Shown: piece by piece, positions 50,075-58,043 of the stretch
Numbering within the stretch: position 1 is the stretch's first letter
Layout: every line of letters begins with the position of its first letter
Source of the DNA: Streptomyces phaeolivaceus
GTDB lineage: Bacteria > Actinomycetota > Actinomycetes > Streptomycetales > Streptomycetaceae
Reading direction: 5' to 3'
Assembly (NCBI RefSeq): GCF_009184865.1
Contig: NZ_CP045096.1
Coordinates: 6,882,001-6,946,000, forward strand
DNA length: 64,000 nt
Made by a program: the position numbers and the translations under genes
Notes under the pieces: model-generated
Database searches by the model: none
What the model was told of the DNA's origin: nothing
Seen by the model: the letters and a program-made list of their open reading frames with translations, nothing else

Positions 50075-51463
50075 GTGACCGCCGACGGACGCCGCTCCCC
50101 CGACATCGACGTCGTCGCGCTCGGCGAGTCCATGGTCACCTTCCTCCCCACCCGCCCCGGCCGCCTCGCCGACGTCCCCTCCTTCGACCGGGCCATCGGC
50201 GGCGCGGAGTCCAACGTGGCCTGCGTACTGGCGGCGGCCGGCCACGCGGTGCGCTGGGTCAGCAGGGTCGGGGCCGACGGCTTCGGCGACCACCTCGTCG
50301 AGGAGATCGGCTCCTACGGCGTCGACGTGACCTCCGTACGGCGCGATCCGGCGCGCCCCACGGGCGTGTACTTCCGCACGGCGGGGGACCGGGCCACGGA
50401 CGCGCACGAGGTCGCGTACTACCGCACCGGTTCCGCAGCCTCGGCCATGTCACCGCGGACCGTGGACCTCGCGGCGGTACGCGCCGGCCGCATCCTCCAC
50501 CTCTCCGGCATCACGGCGGCCCTCTCCCCCGACTGCCTCAGCCTCCTCCACGCCCTGACGGCCCCCCACCCCCACCGCCCCCTGATCTCCTTCGACGTCA
50601 ACCACCGCCCCGCCCTCTGGCGCGAAGCCGACGCCCCCCACGTCCTTCTCGACCTGGCCCGCGCCGCCGACATCGTCTTCGTGGGAGAGGACGAGGCGGC
50701 CGAGGCCTGGGGGGTGACCGGCGGCCCACACGCCATCCGCACCCTCCTCCCCGAGCCCACCACCCTCGTGGTGAAACAGGGAGCCCACGGAGCCACCCTG
50801 TTCGAACGCCCTCAGGCCCCGGCGGACCAATCGCGTACGGCCCAATCGCCCACGGCCCAATCGCCCACGGCCCAATCGCCCACGGACCTGTCGCCCACGG
50901 ACCCGTCGCGTACGGATCGCCCGCGTACGGATCAGCCGCGTACGGCGGCAAGGGGGCGTGCCGGGGGGTGTCCGCCCGCAGCGGCCGGCGTCCGCTCCCG
51001 GGCACTGCCCCACCCGACGGCGCCCGCCGGACCGAGGACGGAGACCCCCCGGCACGCCCCCGACCCCACCCCCACCGCAGGCGCCCCCGAGGCGACGCAC
51101 CCCCCGCACCCCCCGCGGCCCCCGCACCCCCCGCGGCCCCCGCACCCCCCGCGGCCCACGGACACCACGACGTTCGTCCCCGCCCCCACGGTCCAGGTCG
51201 CGGCAGCGATCGGCGCCGGCGACGCCTTCGCCGCCGGCTTCCTCTCCGCCACCCTCCGCGCCCTCCCCGCCCGGGACCGCCTCCGCCACGGCCACCTCAT
51301 GGCCGCGGCCACCCTCACCGTCCCCGGCGACCTCGGCACCCCACCCCGCCGCGACCACGCCGACCGCCTCGCGGCCCTGGACGACGACACGTGGGGGAGA
51401 CTTCGACTCGGCCCCGGCTGGACGCAAGCCGAGCAGGCCCCCGAGGAGGTACGCACCCCATGA
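50075..51463 (+). CDS. PfkB-family sugar kinase (2-keto-3-deoxygluconate kinase-like) with a 120-residue repeat insertion
   Basis: 462 residues from GTG 50075; a normal family member is about 310-340. N-terminal signature VALGESMVTFLPTRPG, IGGAESNVACVLAAAG, and the catalytic GAGDAFAAGFL (D383). Between GATLFE (244) and FVPAPTVQVAAA (about 366) lies a low-complexity insert made of QSPTA/SPTD 5-mers and HPPRPP 6-mers, encoded by 15- and 18-bp tandem repeats (about 50807-51170). The insert joins the acceptor-side strand to the anion-hole helix, so the active site could still form. Coupled to iclR by ATGA. Confidence 0.9.
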   Translation: MTADGRRSPDIDVVALGESMVTFLPTRPGRLADVPSFDRAIGGAESNVACVLAAAGHAVRWVSRVGADGFGDHLVEEIGSYGVDVTSVRRDPARPTGVYFRTAGDRATDAHEVAYYRTGSAASAMSPRTVDLAAVRAGRILHLSGITAALSPDCLSLLHALTAPHPHRPLISFDVNHRPALWREADAPHVLLDLARAADIVFVGEDEAAEAWGVTGGPHAIRTLLPEPTTLVVKQGAHGATLFERPQAPADQSRTAQSPTAQSPTAQSPTDLSPTDPSRTDRPRTDQPRTAARGRAGGCPPAAAGVRSRALPHPTAPAGPRTETPRHAPDPTPTAGAPEATHPPHPPRPPHPPRPPHPPRPTDTTTFVPAPTVQVAAAIGAGDAFAAGFLSATLRALPARDRLRHGHLMAAATLTVPGDLGTPPRRDHADRLAALDDDTWGRLRLGPGWTQAEQAPEEVRTP

Positions 51464-52215
51464 GCCAGACCGTCGACCGCGCGCTGAGCATCCTGCCGCT
51501 GCTCGCCGAGGGCCCCGCCGACCTCGGCCAGGTCGCCGACCGCCTGGGCGTCCACAAGTCCACGGCCCTGCGCCTCCTGCGCACCCTCCACGAACACGGC
51601 CTGGTCTACCGTCAGTCCGACCAGCGCTACCGCCTCGGCGCCCGCCTCTTCGCCCTCGCCCAGGAGGCCGTGGAGAACCTCGACATCCGCGAGATCGCCC
51701 ACCCCCACCTGGTCCGCCTCAACGAACACTGCGGCCACACCGTCCACCTCGCCGTCTACGAGGAGAACGAGGTCCTGTACATCGACAAGGTGGACAGCCG
51801 CTACCCGGTCCGCATGTACTCCCGTATCGGCAAGCCGGTCGCCATCACGGTCGCCGCGGTCGCCAAGCTCCTGCTCGCCGACCTCCCGGAACCCGAGCGC
51901 CGCACCCTCGCGGAGAAGCTCGACTACCCCCTGTACACGCCCCGTTCGACCCCCAACGCCCCCGCCTTCCTCAAAGAGCTGGCGAGGGTCCGCGAACAGG
52001 GCTGGGCCACCGACCTCGGCGGCCACGAGGAGTCCATCAACTGCGTCGCCGCCCCCATCCGGGGCACCGACGGCAGGGTCGTCGCCGCGATGTCGGTCTC
52101 CGCGCCCAACGTCGTCGTGACCGCCGACGAACTCCTCACCCTGCTCCCGCTGGTCCGCCGCACCGCGGACGCGATCAGCGGCGAGTACTCCGGCAGAACC
52201 GTTCCTAAGGACTGA
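51460..52215 (+). CDS. IclR-family transcriptional regulator
   Basis: 251 residues. The N-terminal winged helix is SQTVDRALSILPLLAEGPA, then LGQVADRLGVHKSTALRLLR and LHEHGLVYR. The C-terminal effector domain ends VAAPIRGTDGRVVAAMSVSA, typical of the family. It probably senses a 2-keto acid or a D-amino-acid product and controls the divergent dehydratase/kinase promoter region at 49936-50074. Coupled to the kinase; its last codons overlap, tail to tail, the end of the TnpB-related gene. Confidence 0.94.
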   Translation: MSQTVDRALSILPLLAEGPADLGQVADRLGVHKSTALRLLRTLHEHGLVYRQSDQRYRLGARLFALAQEAVENLDIREIAHPHLVRLNEHCGHTVHLAVYEENEVLYIDKVDSRYPVRMYSRIGKPVAITVAAVAKLLLADLPEPERRTLAEKLDYPLYTPRSTPNAPAFLKELARVREQGWATDLGGHEESINCVAAPIRGTDGRVVAAMSVSAPNVVVTADELLTLLPLVRRTADAISGEYSGRTVPKD

Positions 52216-53908
52216 GCGGGAGTGAGTCCTGTTGCCAGAACCCATGCTCGGCCGAACGCCCCGGACGGTGTTGGGCGTTCTGGTTGCCCGCGTTCGCTCC
52301 GCGTCCGGCGCGCACGGATCGTGTCCGTGGTCCGGGGACGCGGGGGCGGGTTCCCTCACGGCCAAGGGCTCCTGGTCGGGCCTGGACGGTCCGATGCCCC
52401 ACCGCATCACTCCGGTGCTGTGGGGGCGGTGTCGTCCGTCGCCGGATCGGGTGTCCTTGGGCGCGCCTTCCGATCGCCACGGCGGCAGCATCGTGGCGAG
52501 TGGTCTTGCGGGTCGTGCTGGTGAGGGGCCTTTGCCAGTGCTGGGCTCCCCAGCGGCTGGTGTGGGCGGGGTCGACGGCGATGACCGCGATACCCGTCTG
52601 ATCCGCCATCGACGCCAGTCTGGCGCGGAGCTTGCCGGTGGGCATACCGGAAACAAGCTGCCGGAACCGCTTACGTCGTCCGTGCTTCTCCCGGGTCTTC
52701 TCGGCGGCGAAGTCCAGGTCCTCCACCGCGACCGCCTTGACGCCGCACGCGTGGGCCCAGTGCAGGAGGCGGGTGAGGGCGTGGCGGATCTGGGCGTCAC
52801 GGTGTTCGGCGGTGCCGGTCAGGTCGTAGCAGAAGCGGCGCGGGCTGCCGGTCGGGTTGCCGTGGGTGTCGAGGCGCCAGGCGGCAAGGTGATCGGCGTT
52901 CATGTCGACGCCGATCACACCGTGCGCGAGCGCGGTCTCGATCGGGAGGGTGGGGGTGGGCGGGATCTGCCAGGAGGCGGTCAGGTACCAGCGGGTGCGG
53001 CCGGTGTCGTAGTGGATGCGGTAGGCGACGGCCCGGTCGGCCGCGACGCGGTCCGCCCACTCGCCGCCCCGGTGCGCGAACGCGACCCGGTCGGCGAGGA
53101 CGTAGCGGCCGTGCGGGGCGTTCGACAGATGCGCGAGCGGGGCAGGCAGTTTGATGCTCACCTCGCCGTCGGGGCTGACGCGGATGGTCTCGTTGCCGTA
53201 GCGCTTGCCGGACTCCCCGTCCGCCTGGCAGAACCAGCGCTCCGCCTCCCAACGCCCCCGCCACGCGGACTCGGTCAGCCCGGCCGCCTCCAGGTGGTGC
53301 CGGGTGCGGGCCAGGCGCTTGCCGCCACGTACGACGTGCACGATGCCGGCCTCGCGGTCGGCCCGCGCGGCAGTCAACCGGTCTTCCAGCACCCGCAGGC
53401 GCCGCGACTTGGCATGCCATTCCCGCGCGGACCGGTAACCCCCGGGCGCCTTCCTCGTCCCCTTCTGCCCGACCGGCGGCGACAGCCGGTCCTCGATGGT
53501 GCGGACGCCGGCTTCCAGGTTCTGGATGTGCGCCAGATGGCAGCGCCGCGCCAGTGCCCACTGGTCGTGCGTGGCCTTGGTGATACTGCCCGCCCACCGC
53601 GACGACGACAGCGGCGTCAGCTCCCGCTTACGCACCGCCCACGACTCACCGGAGTGGTCCAGGCCGTCCCGGCAGCGCACCTTGAGGTCCTTCGCCGCCA
53701 GCGACCCCAGGTGCGCGCCCACCAGATGCAGCACCTGCTCATCGCCGGGCGTCAGGTGCTTGAGGCGGGTCCGGACAGCCACACCGCTGGGGCCGGACGC
53801 GACGAACGGCTCCGCCGCACTCCTCAGCCCACCCACCCCGTCTCCCCCTCCCGATGCCACCGAAGAACCCTGCCGCCATGACAAACGAACACCACCCAGG
53901 TAGGTCAC
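52205..53908 (-). CDS. Solitary TnpB-related RuvC nuclease (IS605-type accessory protein), zinc-finger absent
   Basis: 567 residues from GTG 53908; later starts are possible. The RuvC-like active site is intact: D335 (GVIGVDMNADHLAAW), E396 (VAVEDLDFAAEKT) and D473 (RHDAAAVAIGRRA). The CxxC zinc ribbon normally found before the last Asp is missing; HTSRWGAQHWQRPL stands there. No TnpA partner and no obvious IS ends. It lies between iclR and ridA, with which it does not share strand. The 77-residue basic C-terminal tail after the RuvC core is unusual. It could be an RNA-guided nuclease whose guide is encoded past 52205. Confidence 0.88.
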   Translation of the reverse strand: MTYLGGVRLSWRQGSSVASGGGDGVGGLRSAAEPFVASGPSGVAVRTRLKHLTPGDEQVLHLVGAHLGSLAAKDLKVRCRDGLDHSGESWAVRKRELTPLSSSRWAGSITKATHDQWALARRCHLAHIQNLEAGVRTIEDRLSPPVGQKGTRKAPGGYRSAREWHAKSRRLRVLEDRLTAARADREAGIVHVVRGGKRLARTRHHLEAAGLTESAWRGRWEAERWFCQADGESGKRYGNETIRVSPDGEVSIKLPAPLAHLSNAPHGRYVLADRVAFAHRGGEWADRVAADRAVAYRIHYDTGRTRWYLTASWQIPPTPTLPIETALAHGVIGVDMNADHLAAWRLDTHGNPTGSPRRFCYDLTGTAEHRDAQIRHALTRLLHWAHACGVKAVAVEDLDFAAEKTREKHGRRKRFRQLVSGMPTGKLRARLASMADQTGIAVIAVDPAHTSRWGAQHWQRPLTSTTRKTTRHDAAAVAIGRRAQGHPIRRRTTPPPQHRSDAVGHRTVQARPGALGREGTRPRVPGPRTRSVRAGRGANAGNQNAQHRPGRSAEHGFWQQDSLPLSP

Positions 53909-54082
53909 ACATTCGATGAGAGAACGTCAGTTCCCAGCTGAAACCGGCCCCACGACCGAGGCACGGGACACGACACCGACCTCCAGCACTCACTCCCACT
54001 CCCCACAACGTTCTTGAACACACTCCAGCGACATCAGCTCCAAACCCCACGGCAGACCCCGTACGACGGACAAGGACTCCTT

Positions 54083-54493
54083 ATGGCCGACAAGATCGCC
54101 CTCACCCCGAAGACCCACACCGCACCCCCCGCGAAGTTCTCCCACGGAGTCAGGAAGGGCAACTTCCTCCAGGTCGCGGGCCAGGTCGGCTTCCTCCCCG
54201 CCGTTGAGGGTGAGCCCCCCACCCTTGCCGGCCCCTCCCTCCGCGAACAGACCCTCCAGACCCTTGCCAACGTCCAGGCGATCCTGGAAGAGGGCGGCGC
54301 CACCTGGGACGACGTGATGATGATCCGCGTCTACCTCACGGACGTGGACCACTTCGCCGAGATGAACGCGCTTTACAACGAGTACCTCGAACAACACCTC
54401 ACCACGGCCCCGGCCGCCCGCACCACCGTCTACGTGGGCCTCCCGGTCGGCCTGCTGATCGAGATCGACGCACTGGCGGTCCTGGACAACTGA
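54083..54493 (+). CDS. ridA: RidA-family enamine/imine deaminase
   Basis: 136 residues from ATG 54083 (AAGGA upstream). The family core is HGVRKGNFLQVAGQVGF, ANVQAILEEGGATWDDVMMI, DHFAEMNALYNEYL, and the catalytic arginine in APAARTTVYVGLPVG. RidA hydrolyses 2-aminoacrylate and similar enamines released by PLP dehydratases. With the D-serine dehydratase-like enzyme encoded nearby this is a functional match. It probably belonged to the iclR-kinase operon before the TnpB-related gene came between them. Confidence 0.93.
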   Translation: MADKIALTPKTHTAPPAKFSHGVRKGNFLQVAGQVGFLPAVEGEPPTLAGPSLREQTLQTLANVQAILEEGGATWDDVMMIRVYLTDVDHFAEMNALYNEYLEQHLTTAPAARTTVYVGLPVGLLIEIDALAVLDN

Positions 54494-54505
54494 GGGTTCA
54501 CACCC

Positions 54506-54543
54506 GCGCCCCTCAGGGGCGCGGGGAACTGCGCGAGCGACCA
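54506..54543. repeat. Half copy of dispersed element, compact hairpin after ridA
   Basis: GCGCCCCT-c-AGGGGCGC forms a tight hairpin, followed by GGGGAACTGCGCGAGCGACC, one arm of the dispersed element. Twelve bases after the ridA stop codon; likely its terminator. Confidence 0.75.
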
Positions 54544-54586
54544 GACTTCGAGGCAGCGGAGGTATGAGCGTGTTCGTCTGAACGTC

Positions 54587-55408
54587 GTGAAACCCAGATA
54601 CGGACATATGCCCGGCCCGACTGTTCCCGGCACAGGATCGTCGACCATACTGCCCGCTGTGGAGCAGCGCATCGGTTCGAACACCCAGCCCCTGGCCGCC
54701 GCGGCGGTCGACCCGTCGCACATCCCCGGACTCACGGCACCGGTGTCCGTGAAGAAGGAGAAGCAGGAGGAGCCGGAGGACACGGAATCCACCGAACCGG
54801 CAGCGGAAGCGGACGCCGAATCCGACGCGAAAGCCGAAGCCAAAGCCGATGGCGAAGCCGAGACCGAAGCTGACGGTGTAGCCGAAGCCGAAGCCGAAGC
54901 CGAAGCCGAAGCCGAAGCCGAAGCCGAAGCCGAGACCGAAGCTGACGGTGAAGCCGAAGCCGAAGCCGAGACCGACGCGGAACCCGACGGCGAAGCCGAA
55001 GCCGAAGACAAATCCGACGCGGAAGCAGGCGCGGAAGCAGGCGCGGAAGCCGACGAGGGCACCGACGCGGAAGCCCCCGCCGACGCCCCCGCCGACGCCC
55101 CCGTCTTCGAGGCCTCCGACCGTCGCGCGAAGATCACCGCGGACAGCGACGGCGTACGGCTGCGTCTGGACGACCAGGAGTGCGAGTTCACCTGGGACGA
55201 GATCGGCGCGATCGAGACGGAGTCCCCCCGCTTCGGCAAGCGCTTCACGATCACCGTCCACACCCCGGACCGCCGCTGGTACTTCCTGGAGATCGAGGCC
55301 AAGGCCAAGTCCGAACACGCGACTTGGGAGAAGCAGATCGACGAGGTACTGGACGCGTACTTCGACGACGGTGCCGACAAGGAAGAGCCCGAGGACAGTG
55401 CCCCGTAG
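54587..55408 (+). CDS. Acidic-repeat protein with C-terminal PH-like domain
   Basis: 273 residues from GTG 54587 (ATG 54608 also possible). Residues about 55-165 are an almost pure Glu/Ala tract (AEAEAEAEAEAEAEAE, plus DA/DG variants). The C-terminal 95 residues fold as one domain: ASDRRAKITADSDGVRLRLD, CEFTWDEIGAIETESPRFGK, RRWYFLEIEAKAKSEHATWE. This domain resembles the C-terminus of the protein at 61488-61964 (pattern DRR, then F(T/S)W(D/E)EI, then W). Cytosolic, highly acidic. Function unknown. Confidence 0.8.
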   Translation: MKPRYGHMPGPTVPGTGSSTILPAVEQRIGSNTQPLAAAAVDPSHIPGLTAPVSVKKEKQEEPEDTESTEPAAEADAESDAKAEAKADGEAETEADGVAEAEAEAEAEAEAEAEAETEADGEAEAEAETDAEPDGEAEAEDKSDAEAGAEAGAEADEGTDAEAPADAPADAPVFEASDRRAKITADSDGVRLRLDDQECEFTWDEIGAIETESPRFGKRFTITVHTPDRRWYFLEIEAKAKSEHATWEKQIDEVLDAYFDDGADKEEPEDSAP

Positions 55409-55434
55409 GGGGCGCGGGGAACTGCGCGACCAGC
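55407..55434. repeat. Half copy of dispersed element after the acidic-repeat gene
   Basis: GGGGGCGCGGGGAACTGCGC plus GACCAGC directly follows the stop of the acidic-repeat gene. A partial opposite arm CCGCAGTTCCCCC occurs at 55445-55457. Between convergent genes. Confidence 0.7.
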
Positions 55435-55500
55435 CACTACGGTCCCGCAGTTCCCCCCCCACAGAAGTCCCCGAGCTCTCACCGGCTCAAGCGGCGCAGC

Positions 55501-56904
55501 CTACGCGCAGTACTGCGCTTCCTTGCCGATCGACCGATACATGCAGTCCGAGTTCTCCAGCAACTGCAACACCGCGTCCCGGTTCCGCGCGGTCTCCCGG
55601 GCGATCACCTCGTCGGGCGGATAGAACCCGCCCCCGGACGCCGACCCCGGATACATCTCGAACGTGTACCCGAAGATCTTCTGGTTGCCCCACAGCCAGT
55701 CGTCGATCGACCCGTCCGTGATGTAGAGGTCACTGGACTGCTCGGGCGTGTACCCGTTGCTCGCGGCCATCTTCCCGCCGACCGTCGCGAACGCGTTCCG
55801 GTCGTCCGCCGTCATCCCGGTCGCCGTGTCGGCGGTCGTGTACCCGAACGGCCACAGCACCAGCTCGCTGTACGTGTGGAAGTCGATGCCGGTCCTGATC
55901 TGCTGGACCCCGCCGACGACCCGGCTGCGCACGAAGTTGGCGACGACCTTCACCTCGGGCGCCGACTCGGCCGACGCACCACGGTAGGTGTCCGAGGACG
56001 TCGACCCGGACGAACCGCCGCAGCAGCCCCAGCGGTAGTTCCAGTTGCGGTTCAGGTCGGTGCCGACGGCCGTCGAACCGCTGTTGGGCTGCCGGTTCTT
56101 GCGCCACGAGCGGTACGAGCCGGTGGCGACGTCGTACTCGCCGCCGTCCGGGTTGACGTCCGGGATGATCCAGATCTCGCGGTTGTTCACCATGTTGGTG
56201 ACGCGGGAGTCGGTCCCGTAGTCGGAGGTCAGCTCGTTGAGGAGATAGAGCGCCATCTCGACGGTGAGGTGCTCACGGGCGTGCTGGTGGTGGGTGAACA
56301 GCACCTCGGGCTCGGCCTCGTCGGTGCCGACGTTGTCGCTGATCTTGATGGCGACGATGTTCCGGCCCTGGTACGTCGTCCCGATGACCCGCTGGCTGGC
56401 GATCGAACTGTTCGCCGCGACCACGGAGTTGATCTCCGTCGTCATCTCCGCGTAGTTGTGGTAGCGGGAGTCGGCGGACGGGAAGTCGAAGAGCCGGACG
56501 TCGTCCTCGCCGTTCGAGCGGTCGGGGACCGCGCCGAGCGGGGTGATCTCGTAGCCCTGCTGCTTCAGCTTCTTGATCTGGTCCGCGCGGCCGGAGACGA
56601 ACACCGAGTGGTCGTCGGCGTCGTCCACGGTCACCCCGGCCTGCTGGAGCGCCGTACGGGACTTGCTGTCCGAGTGCATATGGACCTCGTACTGGCGGAT
56701 GTCGTCCGCCGAGGCCTTGGGCCGCTCGGCGCTGGTCGCGGTCGCGTCCGTGGTGGTCGCGGCGACCGGGGCGGCGAGCGCCAGCGCCAGCACGGTGGCG
56801 AGGCCGGCGCTGCGGCGGCGGGATCTGCGGCCGGGTGAGCCGAGGGAGCCGGGGGAGCCGGGCGCGCCCGGCGCCGCCGCCCTGCCGCGTATGCGGAGTC
56901 GCAT
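55501..56904 (-). CDS. Secreted M14 zinc carboxypeptidase
   Basis: 467 residues from ATG 56904 (TAGGAG upstream). A Gly/Pro/Arg-rich N-terminus and hydrophobic segment [16 protein letters not shown] form the signal. A propeptide-like region is followed by the M14 core: zinc ligands [13 protein letters not shown] (HxxE), then [16 protein letters not shown] (third His), with substrate-carboxylate Arg in [13 protein letters not shown], and the catalytic Glu in YTFEMYPGS. It removes C-terminal residues from extracellular peptides. Convergent with the acidic-repeat gene. Confidence 0.93.
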   Translation of the reverse strand: MRLRIRGRAAAPGAPGSPGSLGSPGRRSRRRSAGLATVLALALAAPVAATTTDATATSAERPKASADDIRQYEVHMHSDSKSRTALQQAGVTVDDADDHSVFVSGRADQIKKLKQQGYEITPLGAVPDRSNGEDDVRLFDFPSADSRYHNYAEMTTEINSVVAANSSIASQRVIGTTYQGRNIVAIKISDNVGTDEAEPEVLFTHHQHAREHLTVEMALYLLNELTSDYGTDSRVTNMVNNREIWIIPDVNPDGGEYDVATGSYRSWRKNRQPNSGSTAVGTDLNRNWNYRWGCCGGSSGSTSSDTYRGASAESAPEVKVVANFVRSRVVGGVQQIRTGIDFHTYSELVLWPFGYTTADTATGMTADDRNAFATVGGKMAASNGYTPEQSSDLYITDGSIDDWLWGNQKIFGYTFEMYPGSASGGGFYPPDEVIARETARNRDAVLQLLENSDCMYRSIGKEAQYCA

Positions 56905-57431
56905 GAAGTCTCCTATTTTCTCCAGGGATTCCGGGGTCTCCGGAAACGGGGAGTGGAGCGGGGGGTGGATCCTTGCGACGTGCCTTGGGCCGGCCGATGA
57001 CCGTGGGGGTGATCGGCAGACCCTGGGCCGTGTCCGCGAAGTCCCGTCTGCTCCGCGACGCCTGGCACGCACTCCCGACGCACCGGACGAAAGCCCAAGT
57101 ACTCCAGTACGAGGGCTTTCGCCCGGCACGCCGAGAGCACGCACCGGACGCCGCGGAGCCCGCCCTCCGGGCGGACGACGGGACTTTGCGGACACGACCC
57201 GGTGCGGGTGTGGCGCTCATGGTCCGGGTCTGGCATGACCAGGTCAAGAGTGAGGGGGGAGTTCACGGCGTGCGCAAGCCGTACACAACCGCGTACACGA
57301 CCGCGTACACGCCATCGGTCGCTTACCTGCCCAATTGCGGACGTACCTGGACGGGAAACAGGTATATGCACGGCAGGAAACGGGTATTCCTCCCCGTGTG
57401 CCGCGTACGTGCCGACGGCAACCCTGGAAGC
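56905..57431. other. 527-bp intergenic region with a long hairpin
   Basis: No gene is supported here although frames are open. A nearly perfect 44-nt hairpin lies at 57083-57126 (described separately) and a short GCGTACAC(G/A)ACC direct repeat at 57278-57312. The region carries the promoters of the two divergent flanking genes. Confidence 0.6.
57083..57126. other. 21-bp-arm palindrome of unknown role
   Basis: CCGGACGAAAGCCCAAGTAC-T, two bases, then the complementary A-GTACGAGGGCTTTCGCCCGG: arms of 21 bp with three mismatches. It has no U-tract, and is not near a gene end (the nearest is the divergent M14 start at 56904). I recall similar GGGCTTTCG palindromes in other streptomycetes; it could be a dispersed element or a regulatory site. 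Confidence 0.7.
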
Positions 57432-57902
57432 ATGCTGCAACTCTCCGGGGGTCTCCTTCCGGATTCCGGCCCCCATTTCGCCTCGTACCCCCAACCGCCC
57501 ATGGGTGCGGGCCACTTGAGCGTCGAGTACGACCCCCGTCCCACCGCCGCCGCGCAGGCCCGCGCGCAGGTGCGCAGGCAGTTGGAGGGATGGGGACTGC
57601 TCGACCAGACCGACACGGCGGAGCTGTTGGTGAGCGAGCTGGTCACCAACGCGCTGGTGCACGCGGAGAGCCGACTGAAGCTGACACTGTCGGCCTCGCA
57701 CGGTGTGCTCCGCTGCGAGGTGTCGGACACGGACGGCCGCCCGCCCCGGGTCCGCCGGGCGACGGAGATATCGGAGAGCGGCAGGGGGATGTTCCTGGTC
57801 GACGCGCTGGCCGGGCGCTGGGGCTGTCACCAGGACGGGCCGGGCAAGACGGTCTGGTTCGAACTGGGCACGTGCGAGGTGGCGGGCTGCGGCGGCCGAT
57901 AG
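57432..57902 (+). CDS. Anti-sigma-type HATPase (RsbW-like serine kinase)
   Basis: 156 residues from ATG 57432; ATG 57366 would add 22. GHKL fold: ELLVSELVTNALVHAE (N box), CEVSDTDGRPPR (G1 box), and GRGMFLVDALAGRWGC (G2). Streptomyces genomes encode many such stand-alone HATPases, which phosphorylate anti-anti-sigma proteins or bind sigma-B-like factors. No sigma or anti-anti-sigma gene is adjacent, so the partner is unknown. Confidence 0.9.
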   Translation: MLQLSGGLLPDSGPHFASYPQPPMGAGHLSVEYDPRPTAAAQARAQVRRQLEGWGLLDQTDTAELLVSELVTNALVHAESRLKLTLSASHGVLRCEVSDTDGRPPRVRRATEISESGRGMFLVDALAGRWGCHQDGPGKTVWFELGTCEVAGCGGR

Positions 57903-57958
57903 CTCCGTCGGCTCCGATAGCTCCGTCGGGCCGTCGTCCGCCTGCCGCGCCGTCGTCA

Positions 57959-57995
57959 CTGGTCGCGCGGTTCCCCGCGTCCCTGACGGGGCGCG
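57959..57995. repeat. Partial copy of dispersed element before the NRAMP-like gene
   Basis: CTGGTCGCGCGGTTCCCCGC followed by GTCCCTGACGGGGCGCGGCG: one arm plus a shortened, imperfect return arm. Lies in the 140-bp gap between the HATPase and NRAMP-like genes. Confidence 0.65.
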
Positions 57996-58043
57996 GCGCA
58001 TGCCCTCTTGTCTGTCCGTGGGCTTTGGGGTTTCTTGACCTTC

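Noticed and set aside
52205..52230. AGGACT...AGTCCT hairpin as the end of a TnpB element
   Set aside because: Arms are only 6 bp and overlap the iclR stop. It is insufficient to define an element end without an empty-site comparison.
54840..54960. Possible CRISPR-like repeat in the GAAGCCGAA tract
   Set aside because: Units are 6 bp without spacers; this is an in-frame Glu/Ala coding repeat.
56973..57431. N-terminal extension of the HATPase gene to 56973
   Set aside because: The extension covers the 44-nt palindrome and low-complexity DNA, lacks homology, and a GHKL protein of normal size begins near 57432.
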